From contig JASLAV010000233.1 in assembly GCA_030146905.1 (NCBI GenBank), positions 1 to 14,947 of the forward strand: 14,947 bases of DNA, in the 5' to 3' direction. Origin of the DNA: Lentzea sp. (GTDB lineage: Bacteria > Actinomycetota > Actinomycetes > Mycobacteriales > Pseudonocardiaceae). Positions 1 through 6,660 of this stretch are shown in pieces. Each line of letters starts with the position of its first letter. The stretch's first letter is position 1. The notes beneath the pieces were generated by a model, which ran no database searches, had not been told where the DNA came from, and saw only the letters and a list, made by a program, of their open reading frames with translations. Both the position numbers and the translations under genes were made by a program.

Positions 1-666
1 GATCCCGCGCGCCAGCAGCCGGTCGGCGGCCTCGTCGGGGTCGGACGTGCCGACCGCGACCTCGACCTCCGTCCGGTTGCCGACGGCGACCGTGACGTGG
101 TCGAGCATCCAGCCGATCTCGGCCCGCGCGGTCTCCACGTCCGGCCAGAACATCGGCCGGTAGTCCAGGTCCAGCACGGTGTGCGCGCGACGGCCGCGGT
201 TCGCCAGCATCATCCGCTGAGTGCCGCGCGCGGGTTCGGCGGAGACGCCGGTGCCCGTCACCCACAGCAGGGGGACGTCGCGCACGAGCGCCCACGGCAC
301 GTCGTCCTCGCCCAGCGTCAGGTCCGGTGCGATCGGCAGCCGGTAGAACAGCAGCGGCGGATCGGCCGGCGGGTCGAGCTCGCAGAACACCACCGGTGTC
401 AGCAGGTCCGGCGAGGTGCCGACGTGCACCGACGACACCCCGAACCCCTCCAGCGCCTCGCGGACGTAGGTGCCGAACCCGTCCGGCCCGACCTTGGTGA
501 GCACGCCCGCACGGCGCCCGAGCCGCGCGGCGGCGACCGCGACGTTGGTCGCGGTGCCGCCGAGCGACTTGGCGAAGGTGCTGACCTGGGCCAGCGGCAC
601 CCCGGACTGCTCCGGGTAGAGGTCGACGCCGACCCTGCCGACGGTCAGCACTTCCAGCGACGTCAC
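1..666 (-). CDS. iolC: 5-dehydro-2-deoxygluconokinase IolC, 3' end cut by window edge
   Basis: PfkB/ribokinase-family kinase that phosphorylates 5-dehydro-2-deoxy-D-gluconate in the myo-inositol pathway. Only the first 222 residues of a protein usually around 320-340 residues long are present. The N-terminus reads [20 protein letters not shown], followed by [17 protein letters not shown] (about 34-50), the family's substrate-binding GG-x-x-x-N region. Further on are the IolC-typical VVFCELDPP (about 92-100) and [10 protein letters not shown]. The C-terminal GAGD catalytic loop lies outside the window. The start is GTG at 666, overlapping the TGA of the ABC ATPase as GTGA, so translation is probably coupled. 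It is the last visible gene of the inositol operon. The family (PfkB) is certain; IolC rather than another sugar kinase rests on the N-terminal motifs and the neighbours iolG and iolA. Confidence 0.9.
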   Translation of the reverse strand, partial: MTSLEVLTVGRVGVDLYPEQSGVPLAQVSTFAKSLGGTATNVAVAAARLGRRAGVLTKVGPDGFGTYVREALEGFGVSSVHVGTSPDLLTPVVFCELDPPADPPLLFYRLPIAPDLTLGEDDVPWALVRDVPLLWVTGTGVSAEPARGTQRMMLANRGRRAHTVLDLDYRPMFWPDVETARAEIGWMLDHVTVAVGNRTEVEVAVGTSDPDEAADRLLARGI

Positions 667-1439
667 GCCTCGACACCTCGCAGCTCGTGCTCCAGCGCCT
701 CCAGCTCGGCACCACCGGCCATCTGCCGCGTCAGCTCACCGATGTCGATCTCGGACTTCTCGTACGACCCCAGCGGACGGCCGCGCTTGAGCAGCAGGAA
801 CCTGTTGCCCACCGGGTAGGCGTGGTGCGGGTTGTGCGTGATCAGCACGACGCCGAGACCGCGATCACGCGCCTGGGCCACGTACTTCAGCACGACACCG
901 GCCTGCTTCACGCCGAGAGCCGCGGTCGGTTCGTCGAGGATCAGGACCTTGGCGCCGAAGTGCACCGCCCGGGCGATCGCGACGCACTGCCGTTCGCCAC
1001 CGGACAGCGTGCCGACCGGCTGCTCCACGTCCCGCAGGTCGATGCCCATGTCGGACAACGCCTTCCTGGTGATCTCCCTGCCCTTCTTCCTGTCCAGGAA
1101 CCCGAACCTCGTGGTGGGCTCGGAGCCGAGGAAGAAGTTGCGCCACACCGACATCAGCGGCACGACGGCGAGGTCCTGGTACACGGTCGCGATGCCGTGG
1201 TCCAGTGCGTCGCGCGGCGAGGAGAACCTGATCTCGTCGCCCTCGACCTTGAACGACCCCGTGTCGTGCTGGTGGACCCCGGCCAGGATCTTGATCAGGG
1301 TCGACTTGCCTGCGCCGTTGTCGCCGAGCACGCAGGTGACCTCACCGGGGTTGACCACGGTGGACACGTCGCTCAACGCGATGACGCTGCCGTAGGTCTT
1401 GCCGATGTCCTCGACCTCGATGAGCGGCTGTGCTGTCAT
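663..1439 (-). CDS. sugar (probably inositol) ABC transporter ATP-binding protein
   Basis: Cytoplasmic ATPase that powers the importer encoded just upstream. It has 258 residues and a single nucleotide-binding domain, as in FrcA-type proteins, rather than the double domain of RbsA/MglA, so it should work as a homodimer. Visible motifs are Walker [10 protein letters not shown] (39-47), Q-loop Q88 in VYQDL, signature LSGGERQ (145-151), Walker B VLILDE (165-170) and the switch histidine H202 in LITHN. The ATG at 1439 is chosen because it begins a protein starting exactly at the ABC fold ([17 protein letters not shown]). The same frame is open further upstream, but that part is the shadow of the permease gene. 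The ATG overlaps the permease TGA as ATGA. The substrate is inferred from the flanking iol genes. Confidence 0.95.
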   Translation of the reverse strand: MTAQPLIEVEDIGKTYGSVIALSDVSTVVNPGEVTCVLGDNGAGKSTLIKILAGVHQHDTGSFKVEGDEIRFSSPRDALDHGIATVYQDLAVVPLMSVWRNFFLGSEPTTRFGFLDRKKGREITRKALSDMGIDLRDVEQPVGTLSGGERQCVAIARAVHFGAKVLILDEPTAALGVKQAGVVLKYVAQARDRGLGVVLITHNPHHAYPVGNRFLLLKRGRPLGSYEKSEIDIGELTRQMAGGAELEALEHELRGVEA

Positions 1440-2485
1440 CGTTTCACCCTTTCCGCCCGGCGCCGCAGCATGTTGTTCACCAGCACGGCCGCCAGCAGCA
1501 TCACGCCGAGGAACAGCTGGAACCAGTCGCTGTCCCAGCCCGCGTAGACGATGCCCTGCCTGGCCATGCCGAAGATCAGCGCGCCGATCGCGGCGCCCAC
1601 CGCGGAGCCGAAGCCACCGGTGAGCAGGCAGCCGCCGATCACCGCCGCGATGATGTACTGGAACTCGAGGCCGATGCCCTGGTTCGCCTGCACGCTCGCG
1701 TACCGCAGGATGTTGATCGACCCGACCAGCCACGCGGCGAACGCGGTCGTCATGAACAGCAAGATCTTCGACCGCACGACCGGCACGCCGACCGCGCGCG
1801 AGCTCTGCGCGGAACCACCGATCGCGAAGATCCAGTTGCCGAACCTGGTGCGCATCAGCACGGTCGACACGACGACGGTGAACAGCACCCACCAGATGAT
1901 CGACACGTAGAAACTCGTGCCGGCGACCTGGAACGTCGAGGCGAACAGGAACCCCGCCGACTCGTAGCCGGCGGCGTCCCGCATGCCCGACACCTGCACG
2001 TTGCCGGTGACCAGGCGCGTGATGCCGAGGTTGAGGCCCTGCAACGCGAGGAAGCTGCCCAACGTCACGATGAAGCTCGGCAGGCCCGTGCGCATCACGA
2101 GCCAGCCGTTCAACGCGCCCACCGACAGCGCGAAGGCGAGCGACACCAGCAACGACAGCCAGACGTTGAGGCCCAGCTCGGTCGCGAGGAGAGCCGTGAC
2201 GAGCGCGGTGGACGCGGTCATGACACCGGCGGACAGGTCGAACTCGCCGCCGATCATGAGCAGCGCCACCGCGACCGCCATGATGCCGAGCACGGAGGCG
2301 TCGTCCAGCCACGTGGCCGCGCCGCCCACGCTCAGGAACTCCTCGGTGACCACGGAGAAGAACAGGAACACGAGCAGTGCGCCGAGCATGGCGCCGATCT
2401 CGGGACGCTTGATCAGCTGGTCGAGCGGTCTCTGCCTGCCCAGCCGTTCGTCGGCAGCCGGCGGCGCTGTGGCTGTCACGGTCAT
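1436..2485 (-). CDS. sugar (probably inositol) ABC transporter permease
   Basis: Integral membrane subunit of the BPD_transp_2 (RbsC/FrcC-like) family, 349 residues. A cytoplasmic N-terminus (1-30) precedes many hydrophobic segments. The family-typical GGEFDLSAG (79-87) and [10 protein letters not shown] (134-143) are present, as are the coupling-loop region [14 protein letters not shown] (221-234) and the late glycine-rich segment [20 protein letters not shown] (284-303). The tail RRRAERVKR is positive and presumably cytoplasmic. ATG 2485 lies 14 bases after the binding-protein stop, with an AAGGGGAAACGGGGAG stretch just before it acting as ribosome binding site. It is fourth in the six-gene operon and overlaps the ATPase gene by four bases. 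Confidence 0.95.
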   Translation of the reverse strand: MTVTATAPPAADERLGRQRPLDQLIKRPEIGAMLGALLVFLFFSVVTEEFLSVGGAATWLDDASVLGIMAVAVALLMIGGEFDLSAGVMTASTALVTALLATELGLNVWLSLLVSLAFALSVGALNGWLVMRTGLPSFIVTLGSFLALQGLNLGITRLVTGNVQVSGMRDAAGYESAGFLFASTFQVAGTSFYVSIIWWVLFTVVVSTVLMRTRFGNWIFAIGGSAQSSRAVGVPVVRSKILLFMTTAFAAWLVGSINILRYASVQANQGIGLEFQYIIAAVIGGCLLTGGFGSAVGAAIGALIFGMARQGIVYAGWDSDWFQLFLGVMLLAAVLVNNMLRRRAERVKR

Positions 2486-2499
2486 CTCCCCGTTTCCCC

Positions 2500-3486
2500 T
2501 TACCTCTTGCCGTTCTTGGCGTACTCCGCGACCTTGTCCACGTTGGACTTGTCGACGAAGCCGGGTCCGGTGAGGACGGGCTTGCCACCGCCGAGCGTGT
2601 TGGCGTTGTCCCTGAAGAGCTTCAGCATCACGATCGGCAGGTAGCCCTGCTGGTACTGCTGCTGGTCGACGGCGAACAGCACGTCACCCGACTTGATCGA
2701 GTTGACGACGTCGGCGTTGAGGTCGAACGTCGCGACCTGCGCCTTGGAGCTCGCGCCCTTGGCGGCGGCCACCGCGTTCACGGCGACCTGCGGGTTCAGC
2801 GCCAGCACGCCGTCGACGGCGGAGTCGGACTGCAGCTTGGCCTTGATGCGGGCCTCGATGTCGGTGGGGTTGCTGATGTCGACCTGGAGGTTCTCGACCG
2901 CGGCGCCGAAACCGGCGCGGGCGCCGTCGCAGCGCTGGTTGAGGCCGGAGTTGCCGGCCTCGTGGATCACGCAGAGCAGCTTGGTCCTGCCCTCGGCCTT
3001 GAGCTTCTTGCCGGCTTCCTCACCGGCGATCGTCTCCTCCTGGCCGACGTGCGCCATGGCGCCGAACTCCGCGCTCTTCGCGCCGCCGGAGTTGATGGTG
3101 ATGACCGGGATGCCCGCCTTCACCGCGTTGTCCACCGAGGTCTTCAGCGCGTCCGGGTTCGCCATCGACACCACGATGCCGCCGACCTTCTGCGACACGG
3201 CGTTGTCGATCAGCTTGGCCTGGGCGCCGGGGTCGCCGTCGGAGTTGTACGTGACGCCGACGCCGAGCTGCTTGCCCGCGTCCTCGGCGCCGGCCTTCAC
3301 GACGCTCCAGAACGCGTCGCCGGCGGTGCCGTGCGTGATGACGGCGACCTTGAGGTCACCTGAGGCGGCCGGGGCGTTGTTGCCACCCGTGTTCTGGGAG
3401 CTCGTACCGGTGGGACCGCTGCAGGCGGCGAGTAGGGCGACGCCGGCGAGGGCTGCGCCCGCACGGATGACCAAGCGAGACTTCAT
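2500..3486 (-). CDS. sugar (probably inositol) ABC transporter substrate-binding lipoprotein
   Basis: Extracytoplasmic receptor of the ribose/inositol-type importer (Peripla_BP_4, type I periplasmic fold), 328 residues. A signal peptide with lipobox LAAC and lipidation at C22 is followed by a Gly/Ser/Asn-rich linker (23-42). The first beta strand reads [37 protein letters not shown] is the usual ligand-contacting aromatic region and [10 protein letters not shown] the hinge-proximal strand. The later motif [19 protein letters not shown] and the Q-rich [13 protein letters not shown] are also typical. It starts 14 bases after the iolE-like gene, with GGAG four bases before the ATG. The ligand is not readable from the sequence; myo-inositol or a stereoisomer is inferred from context. 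Confidence 0.93.
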   Translation of the reverse strand: MKSRLVIRAGAALAGVALLAACSGPTGTSSQNTGGNNAPAASGDLKVAVITHGTAGDAFWSVVKAGAEDAGKQLGVGVTYNSDGDPGAQAKLIDNAVSQKVGGIVVSMANPDALKTSVDNAVKAGIPVITINSGGAKSAEFGAMAHVGQEETIAGEEAGKKLKAEGRTKLLCVIHEAGNSGLNQRCDGARAGFGAAVENLQVDISNPTDIEARIKAKLQSDSAVDGVLALNPQVAVNAVAAAKGASSKAQVATFDLNADVVNSIKSGDVLFAVDQQQYQQGYLPIVMLKLFRDNANTLGGGKPVLTGPGFVDKSNVDKVAEYAKNGKR

Positions 3487-3500
3487 CGTCTCCAGTCCCT

Positions 3501-4361
3501 TCAGAGGATCTTTCCGAGGTGCGCGAGGCTGCGCGCGGTGTCCTTCAATGGTGTGTCCACAGGACCACCGTGCTTCAGCCGGGTGTCCTGTTCAAGCACG
3601 AACCACCCCGTGTAGCCCGCCTCGTGGACGAGCCGCACCAGTGCTTCCACGTCCACGTCGCCGTCCCCGAGCGGCACGTAGATGCCCTGTTCCACGGCTT
3701 CGGTGTAGTTGAGATCGCCGCCGCGCACCTTCGCCGCGATCTCGCCGCGCACGTCCTTGAGGTGCACGTGGCCGATGCGGTCCGGGTGGCGGCGCGCCAG
3801 CTCGACCGGGTCCGTGCCGCCGATGAGGAGGTGGCCGGTGTCCAGGCAGAGCTGGAGGTCGGAGTCCGCGAGGAACCTCTCGACCTCCGCCTCCCGCTCG
3901 ACGTGGGTGCCCGCGTGCGGGTGCAGCACTGTCCTGAGACCGTGCCCCGCGGCGATGTCGCGGATCTTCGCGCAGGTGCCGACGAGCGTGTCCCACTCGT
4001 CGTCGGTGAGCCCCGGGTTCTCGTCGTAGCCGTCCAGCCCGGTGGCGGCGGCGAGCACGAGCACCTCGGCGCCACCGGCCTCCAGGACCGCGGCGACGCG
4101 ATCGGCTTCGTCCAGGGTGGACCGCACGTCCGTGTGCAGCGTGACCGCGAGGAAGCCGCCGACCAGCGTGAGGTCGTGGCCGCTCAGGAGGGTTCGCAAC
4201 GCTTCGGGGTCCGCGGGCAGGTAGTCGGGCGGACCGAGTTCGGTGGCGGTGAGGCCCAGGGAGTGCATTTCGGACAGGACGGTCTCCGAGGGGAGCACGC
4301 TGCCCCAGCCGGGAACCTCGCACACGCCCCAGGAGATCGGGGCTCCCGCGATCTTCGCCAT
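3501..4361 (-). CDS. iolE: inosose dehydratase-like TIM barrel protein (IolE-type)
   Basis: Sugar phosphate isomerase/epimerase-fold (AP_endonuc_2) protein of 286 residues. It most likely dehydrates 2-keto-myo-inositol (inosose), the product of the adjacent dehydrogenase. The start APISWGVCEVPGWG (7-20) and the end region YVPLGDGDVDVEALVRLVHEAGYTGW...EQD are in the style of IolE. Candidate metal/catalytic residues expected in this fold are E41 (TATELGP), H147/H149 (LHPHAGTHVE), D174/H177 (LDTGH), H198/H200 (GHVHLKD) and E257 (FVLEQD). ATG 4361 lies two bases after the iolG stop, behind GAGGGGG. The N-terminus differs from the Bacillus IolE form, so IolH-like or inosose isomerase (IolI) activity cannot be excluded. 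The fold is sure; the reaction is inferred mainly from neighbours. Confidence 0.78.
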   Translation of the reverse strand: MAKIAGAPISWGVCEVPGWGSVLPSETVLSEMHSLGLTATELGPPDYLPADPEALRTLLSGHDLTLVGGFLAVTLHTDVRSTLDEADRVAAVLEAGGAEVLVLAAATGLDGYDENPGLTDDEWDTLVGTCAKIRDIAAGHGLRTVLHPHAGTHVEREAEVERFLADSDLQLCLDTGHLLIGGTDPVELARRHPDRIGHVHLKDVRGEIAAKVRGGDLNYTEAVEQGIYVPLGDGDVDVEALVRLVHEAGYTGWFVLEQDTRLKHGGPVDTPLKDTARSLAHLGKIL

Positions 4362-4363
4362 GC

Positions 4364-5419
4364 TCAGTCCCCCTCTGTGCTCGACTGCGCCGCCTCCGGC
4401 GTCGCGGAGGAATCCCCTTCAAGTCGGGATTCCTCGATCCTCACCGGTGCACCGCTGCGGCGCGACTGCTCACACGCTTCGGCCAGGCGAAGACTGATCA
4501 AACTCTCTCGCGCCGGTGACGGATTCGCGACCTCGCCCTTGATGACCTGCGTGAACAGGCTCATCTCGTTGACGTACGCGCGGTGGAACCGCTCGGGGAA
4601 GCCGGGGTAGGCGTCCGCGCCCGCCACGTGACCGCCCGGTTCCAGCGAGTTCAGCGGGGTGCGCGGGTCGACGCCCGCGACCAGGGAGTCCTTGCTGCCC
4701 ATGACCTCGATGCGGTGGTCGTAGCCGACCGGGTCGTGGCGGCCGCCGGCCAGCGTGGCGTGCGCGCCGCCCGCGAACTTCAGCATCACCACGGCGTTGT
4801 CGACGTCGTCGGCGTCCGCGAACGCCTGGTGCACCAGGACCGAGCCGCTCGCGTAGACCTCGACGACCGGTTCGCCGACCAGCCACGGCACGCAGTCCAG
4901 GTCGTGGATGAGCAGGTCGCGGAAGATGCCGCCGGAGCTCGGCAGGTAGGAGAAGTCCGGCGGGTTCGCGTCGTTGCCGATGGCCCTGACCAGGTAGATG
5001 TCGCCGACCTCGCCCGCGCGGATGCGGCGGTTCAGCTCGTAGATGGCCGGGTCGAAGCGGCGCTGGAAGCCCACCAGCACCTCGACGCCGGACTTCTCGA
5101 CGTCCTCGACCAGCGCGGTCATCTCGGCGACGTCGCTCGCGATCGGCTTCTCGCACAGCGTGGGGACGCCCTTGCCGATGGCCGCCCTGAGCATCTCCGG
5201 ATGGGTGTTCGTCGGGGTGGCGAGCAGGACGCCGTCGACGTCGCCCAGCAACGTGTCGAGGTCGTCGACCGCCTTGGTCCCGGCGAGGCCGGCCGACGCC
5301 TGCGCGGCGCGACCGGGAACCGGGTCGAAGAGGAGCACCTCGTCGACCCCGTCCAGCGCGGCGAGGTTGGTCGCGTGCATGGTGCCGATCCTGCCGACAC
5401 CCGCTACTCCGATCCGCAT
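4364..5419 (-). CDS. iolG: Gfo/Idh/MocA oxidoreductase, probable inositol 2-dehydrogenase
   Basis: NAD(P)-dependent dehydrogenase of 351 residues, first gene of the operon. It probably oxidises myo-inositol (or a stereoisomer) to 2-keto-inositol. The Rossmann motif GVAGVGRIG is at 4-12, with the acidic residue of the second strand in LLFDP (D32, NAD-type). EKP is at 90-92, with catalytic Lys K91. The IDH-type catalytic pair is visible as D168 and H172 in FRDLLIHDLD, with the usual four-residue spacing. Substrate-domain motifs include GFQRRFDP (118-125) and GGRHDPVGYDHRIEVMG. The last 20 or so residues (RLEGDSSATPEAAQSSTEGD) are low-complexity and lie over a strong DNA palindrome. Which inositol isomer is used, myo or scyllo, cannot be read from the sequence. 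Confidence 0.87.
   Translation of the reverse strand: MRIGVAGVGRIGTMHATNLAALDGVDEVLLFDPVPGRAAQASAGLAGTKAVDDLDTLLGDVDGVLLATPTNTHPEMLRAAIGKGVPTLCEKPIASDVAEMTALVEDVEKSGVEVLVGFQRRFDPAIYELNRRIRAGEVGDIYLVRAIGNDANPPDFSYLPSSGGIFRDLLIHDLDCVPWLVGEPVVEVYASGSVLVHQAFADADDVDNAVVMLKFAGGAHATLAGGRHDPVGYDHRIEVMGSKDSLVAGVDPRTPLNSLEPGGHVAGADAYPGFPERFHRAYVNEMSLFTQVIKGEVANPSPARESLISLRLAEACEQSRRSGAPVRIEESRLEGDSSATPEAAQSSTEGD
4393..4435 (-). other. overlapping stem-loops in the 3' end of iolG
   Basis: A perfect 10-base inverted repeat (GAGGAATCCC 4407-4416, GGGATTCCTC 4426-4435, loop of 9) overlaps a second 6-base repeat (CCTCCG 4393-4398, CGGAGG 4405-4410). The two stems share bases 4407-4410, so they exclude each other. 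No U-tract follows on the minus-strand transcript, so this is not an ordinary intrinsic terminator. It sits about 30 bases before the iolE-like start codon. A role in RNA processing or in expression between the two genes is only a possibility. Confidence 0.45.
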
Positions 5420-5452
5420 CGCAGGTTTCCCCTGTTCGTGGCTGTGATGTGT

Positions 5453-5464
5453 TAGAGCGCTCTA
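5453..5464. promoter_or_regulatory. LacI-type operator O1, TAGAGCGCTCTA
   Basis: Perfect 12-base palindrome with a central CG, the hallmark of LacI/GalR operators. It lies in the spacer between iolG and the LacI-family gene, with its centre 17 bases from that of the second copy. On the iolG side it is about 34 bases before the start codon, so occupancy should block iolG operon transcription. Confidence 0.85.
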
Positions 5465-5493
5465 TTGGTTGGAGCGCTCTAACCCTGTAACTT
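5465..5493 (+). promoter_or_regulatory. candidate promoter of the LacI-family gene
   Basis: TTGGTT (5465-5470) and TAACTT (5488-5493, fits the TANNNT pattern of actinobacterial -10 boxes) are separated by exactly 17 bases. Operator O2 fills the spacer. A start around 5500 would leave a leader of about 30 bases containing the AGGGGAGG ribosome binding site (5512-5519). Confidence 0.45.
5469..5482. promoter_or_regulatory. LacI-type operator O2, TTGGAGCGCTCTAA
   Basis: Second copy of the palindrome with one mismatched pair (G5471/T5480). It shares the core GAGCGCTC with the first copy and gives the consensus TTAGAGCGCTCTAA. It lies inside the spacer of the likely regulator promoter, which points to autoregulation as well as control of iolG. 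Confidence 0.83.
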
Positions 5494-5510
5494 CGGCCAC
5501 AGGGTGTCAA
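5484..5510 (-). promoter_or_regulatory. candidate promoter of the iolG operon
   Basis: On the minus strand a consensus -35 hexamer TTGACA (5510-5505) is visible. The best -10 candidate, TACAGG (5489-5484), is weak and at a short 15-base spacing. Both operators lie just downstream, where a repressor would act as a block. The -35 box is convincing; the -10 is not. Confidence 0.4.
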
Positions 5511-5529
5511 GAGGGGAGGTGGGTTCGGA

Positions 5530-6660
5530 GTGGTCAGGCCGACGATGGAGGACGTCGCTCTGCGGGCGGGCGTGTCCCGTGCGCTGGTCTCACTGGTGAT
5601 GCGCGGCTCACCCAAGGTGAGCGAGCTGCGACGCACCGCTGTTCTGAAGGCCGCGGAAGAGCTGGGGTACTCCCCGCACGCCATGGCGCGGTCGTTGGCG
5701 TCACGCACGTCCACGGTTCTCGGCGTGATGGTGTCCGATCTGCACAACGCGTTCTTCGCGGAGGTCGTCGACGGCATCGACGAGGTGGCGCGCGCGCAGG
5801 GGTTCGACATCATCATCAACACCGGTGGCCGCTCGCCCGCCCGTGAGCGCCGCGCGCTGGAGTCGCTGCTGTCCTTCCGCCCCGCCGGGCTGATCCTGCT
5901 GTCGCCCGTCGTGCCCGCCACCGCGATCAGCAAGGCCGCGGAACAACTTCCCGTCGTCCTGGTGGCCCGTTCGTCTCGTGTGACCACTGTGGACACCGTG
6001 AACGACGACGGCGAGCAAGGCGCCCGGCTGGCCGTCGACCACCTGGTTTCGCTGGGGCACAAGCGCATTGCTCATCTGGACGGCGGCGAGGGAACGCAGG
6101 CCGGACCTCGTCGGCGCGGGTACGTCACCGCGATGGAGGCGCACGGGCTCGTTCCGCAGGTCGTGTCGTCCGAGTACACCGATGCCGCCGGGGCGCGGGC
6201 GATCCGAGAGCTGATCGCCGACGACGTTCTGCCCACGGCCATCCTGTCCTGCAACGACTTCAACGCCGTCGGCGCCATTTCGGCTCTGGAGGACGCCGGG
6301 CTGCGCGTGCCGCAAGACGTCTCCGTCGTGGGTTACGACAACACCTCGCTGGCCGCGTTGCGCCACGTCTCCCTGACCACGATCGACCAACCCCGTGCCG
6401 AGTTCGGCCGGTTGGCGGCCGACGCGCTTCTGCAGCGCGTCCGCGAAGAGCGCACCGAACCCGTGCGCCACCTCCTCAACCCCTCGCTCGTAGTCCGCAC
6501 CACAACTGCCCCACCAGCGACTTCGCGTCGGTCGACCGGTTCCCTCTTTTCGTCAACCGCCGAAGGCGATTCGGCGGGAAGCGGGGACCGGACGACCGAC
6601 TTCAGGCGAAGTCGCCGGAGCGGCGAAGCCGCGACCGACAAACACGGAGGCTTGCGTTGA
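5530..6660 (+). CDS. LacI-family transcriptional regulator of the inositol genes
   Basis: Cytoplasmic DNA-binding repressor of 376 residues. The N-terminal helix-turn-helix reads TMEDVALRAGVSRALVSLVMRG (5-26). The hinge SPHAMARSLASRTS follows, then a periplasmic-binding-protein-like sensor domain starting at VLGVMVSDLHNAFFAEVVDGI, with late motifs AILSCNDFNAVGAISALEDAGLRVPQDVSVVGYDN and TTIDQPRAEFGRLAADAL. The GTG start at 5530 is preceded by AGGGGAGG ten bases upstream. Normal LacI homology ends at about residue 329 (PSLVVRTTTAPP). The remaining 47 residues, rich in Ser, Arg, Gly and Thr, form an unusual tail that runs to the start of iolA, whose TTG overlaps this stop. It probably binds the two palindromes upstream and responds to an inositol-pathway intermediate (inference). 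Confidence 0.92.
   Translation: MVRPTMEDVALRAGVSRALVSLVMRGSPKVSELRRTAVLKAAEELGYSPHAMARSLASRTSTVLGVMVSDLHNAFFAEVVDGIDEVARAQGFDIIINTGGRSPARERRALESLLSFRPAGLILLSPVVPATAISKAAEQLPVVLVARSSRVTTVDTVNDDGEQGARLAVDHLVSLGHKRIAHLDGGEGTQAGPRRRGYVTAMEAHGLVPQVVSSEYTDAAGARAIRELIADDVLPTAILSCNDFNAVGAISALEDAGLRVPQDVSVVGYDNTSLAALRHVSLTTIDQPRAEFGRLAADALLQRVREERTEPVRHLLNPSLVVRTTTAPPATSRRSTGSLFSSTAEGDSAGSGDRTTDFRRSRRSGEAATDKHGGLR
6557..6632 (+). other. three tandem stem-loops between LacI domain end and iolA
   Basis: Three perfect short hairpins follow one another in the tail-coding region. They are CCGCCGAA/TTCGGCGG (6557-6564 with 6570-6577, loop 5), CGACTTC/GAAGTCG (6597-6603 with 6608-6614, loop 4) and GCGGC/GCCGC (6620-6624 with 6628-6632, loop 3). 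None is followed by a U-run. The iolA ribosome binding site begins about 14 bases after the last one. This may be a structured leader or processing region for iolA. Confidence 0.45.

Noticed and set aside
97..819. Plus-strand open frame opposite iolC and the ATPase
   Set aside because: Composition is His/Arg/Gln-rich with no motif, typical of an antisense shadow in high-GC DNA.
1440..2588. Upstream extension of the ABC ATPase frame giving a 641-residue protein
   Set aside because: The extension is Arg/Gly-rich noise opposite the real permease codons, which show clear membrane segments and family motifs; the ATPase fold begins exactly at the ATG at 1439.
6557..6577. Hairpin considered as terminator between the LacI-family gene and iolA
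   Set aside because: No U-tract follows on either strand and the regulator frame continues through it.
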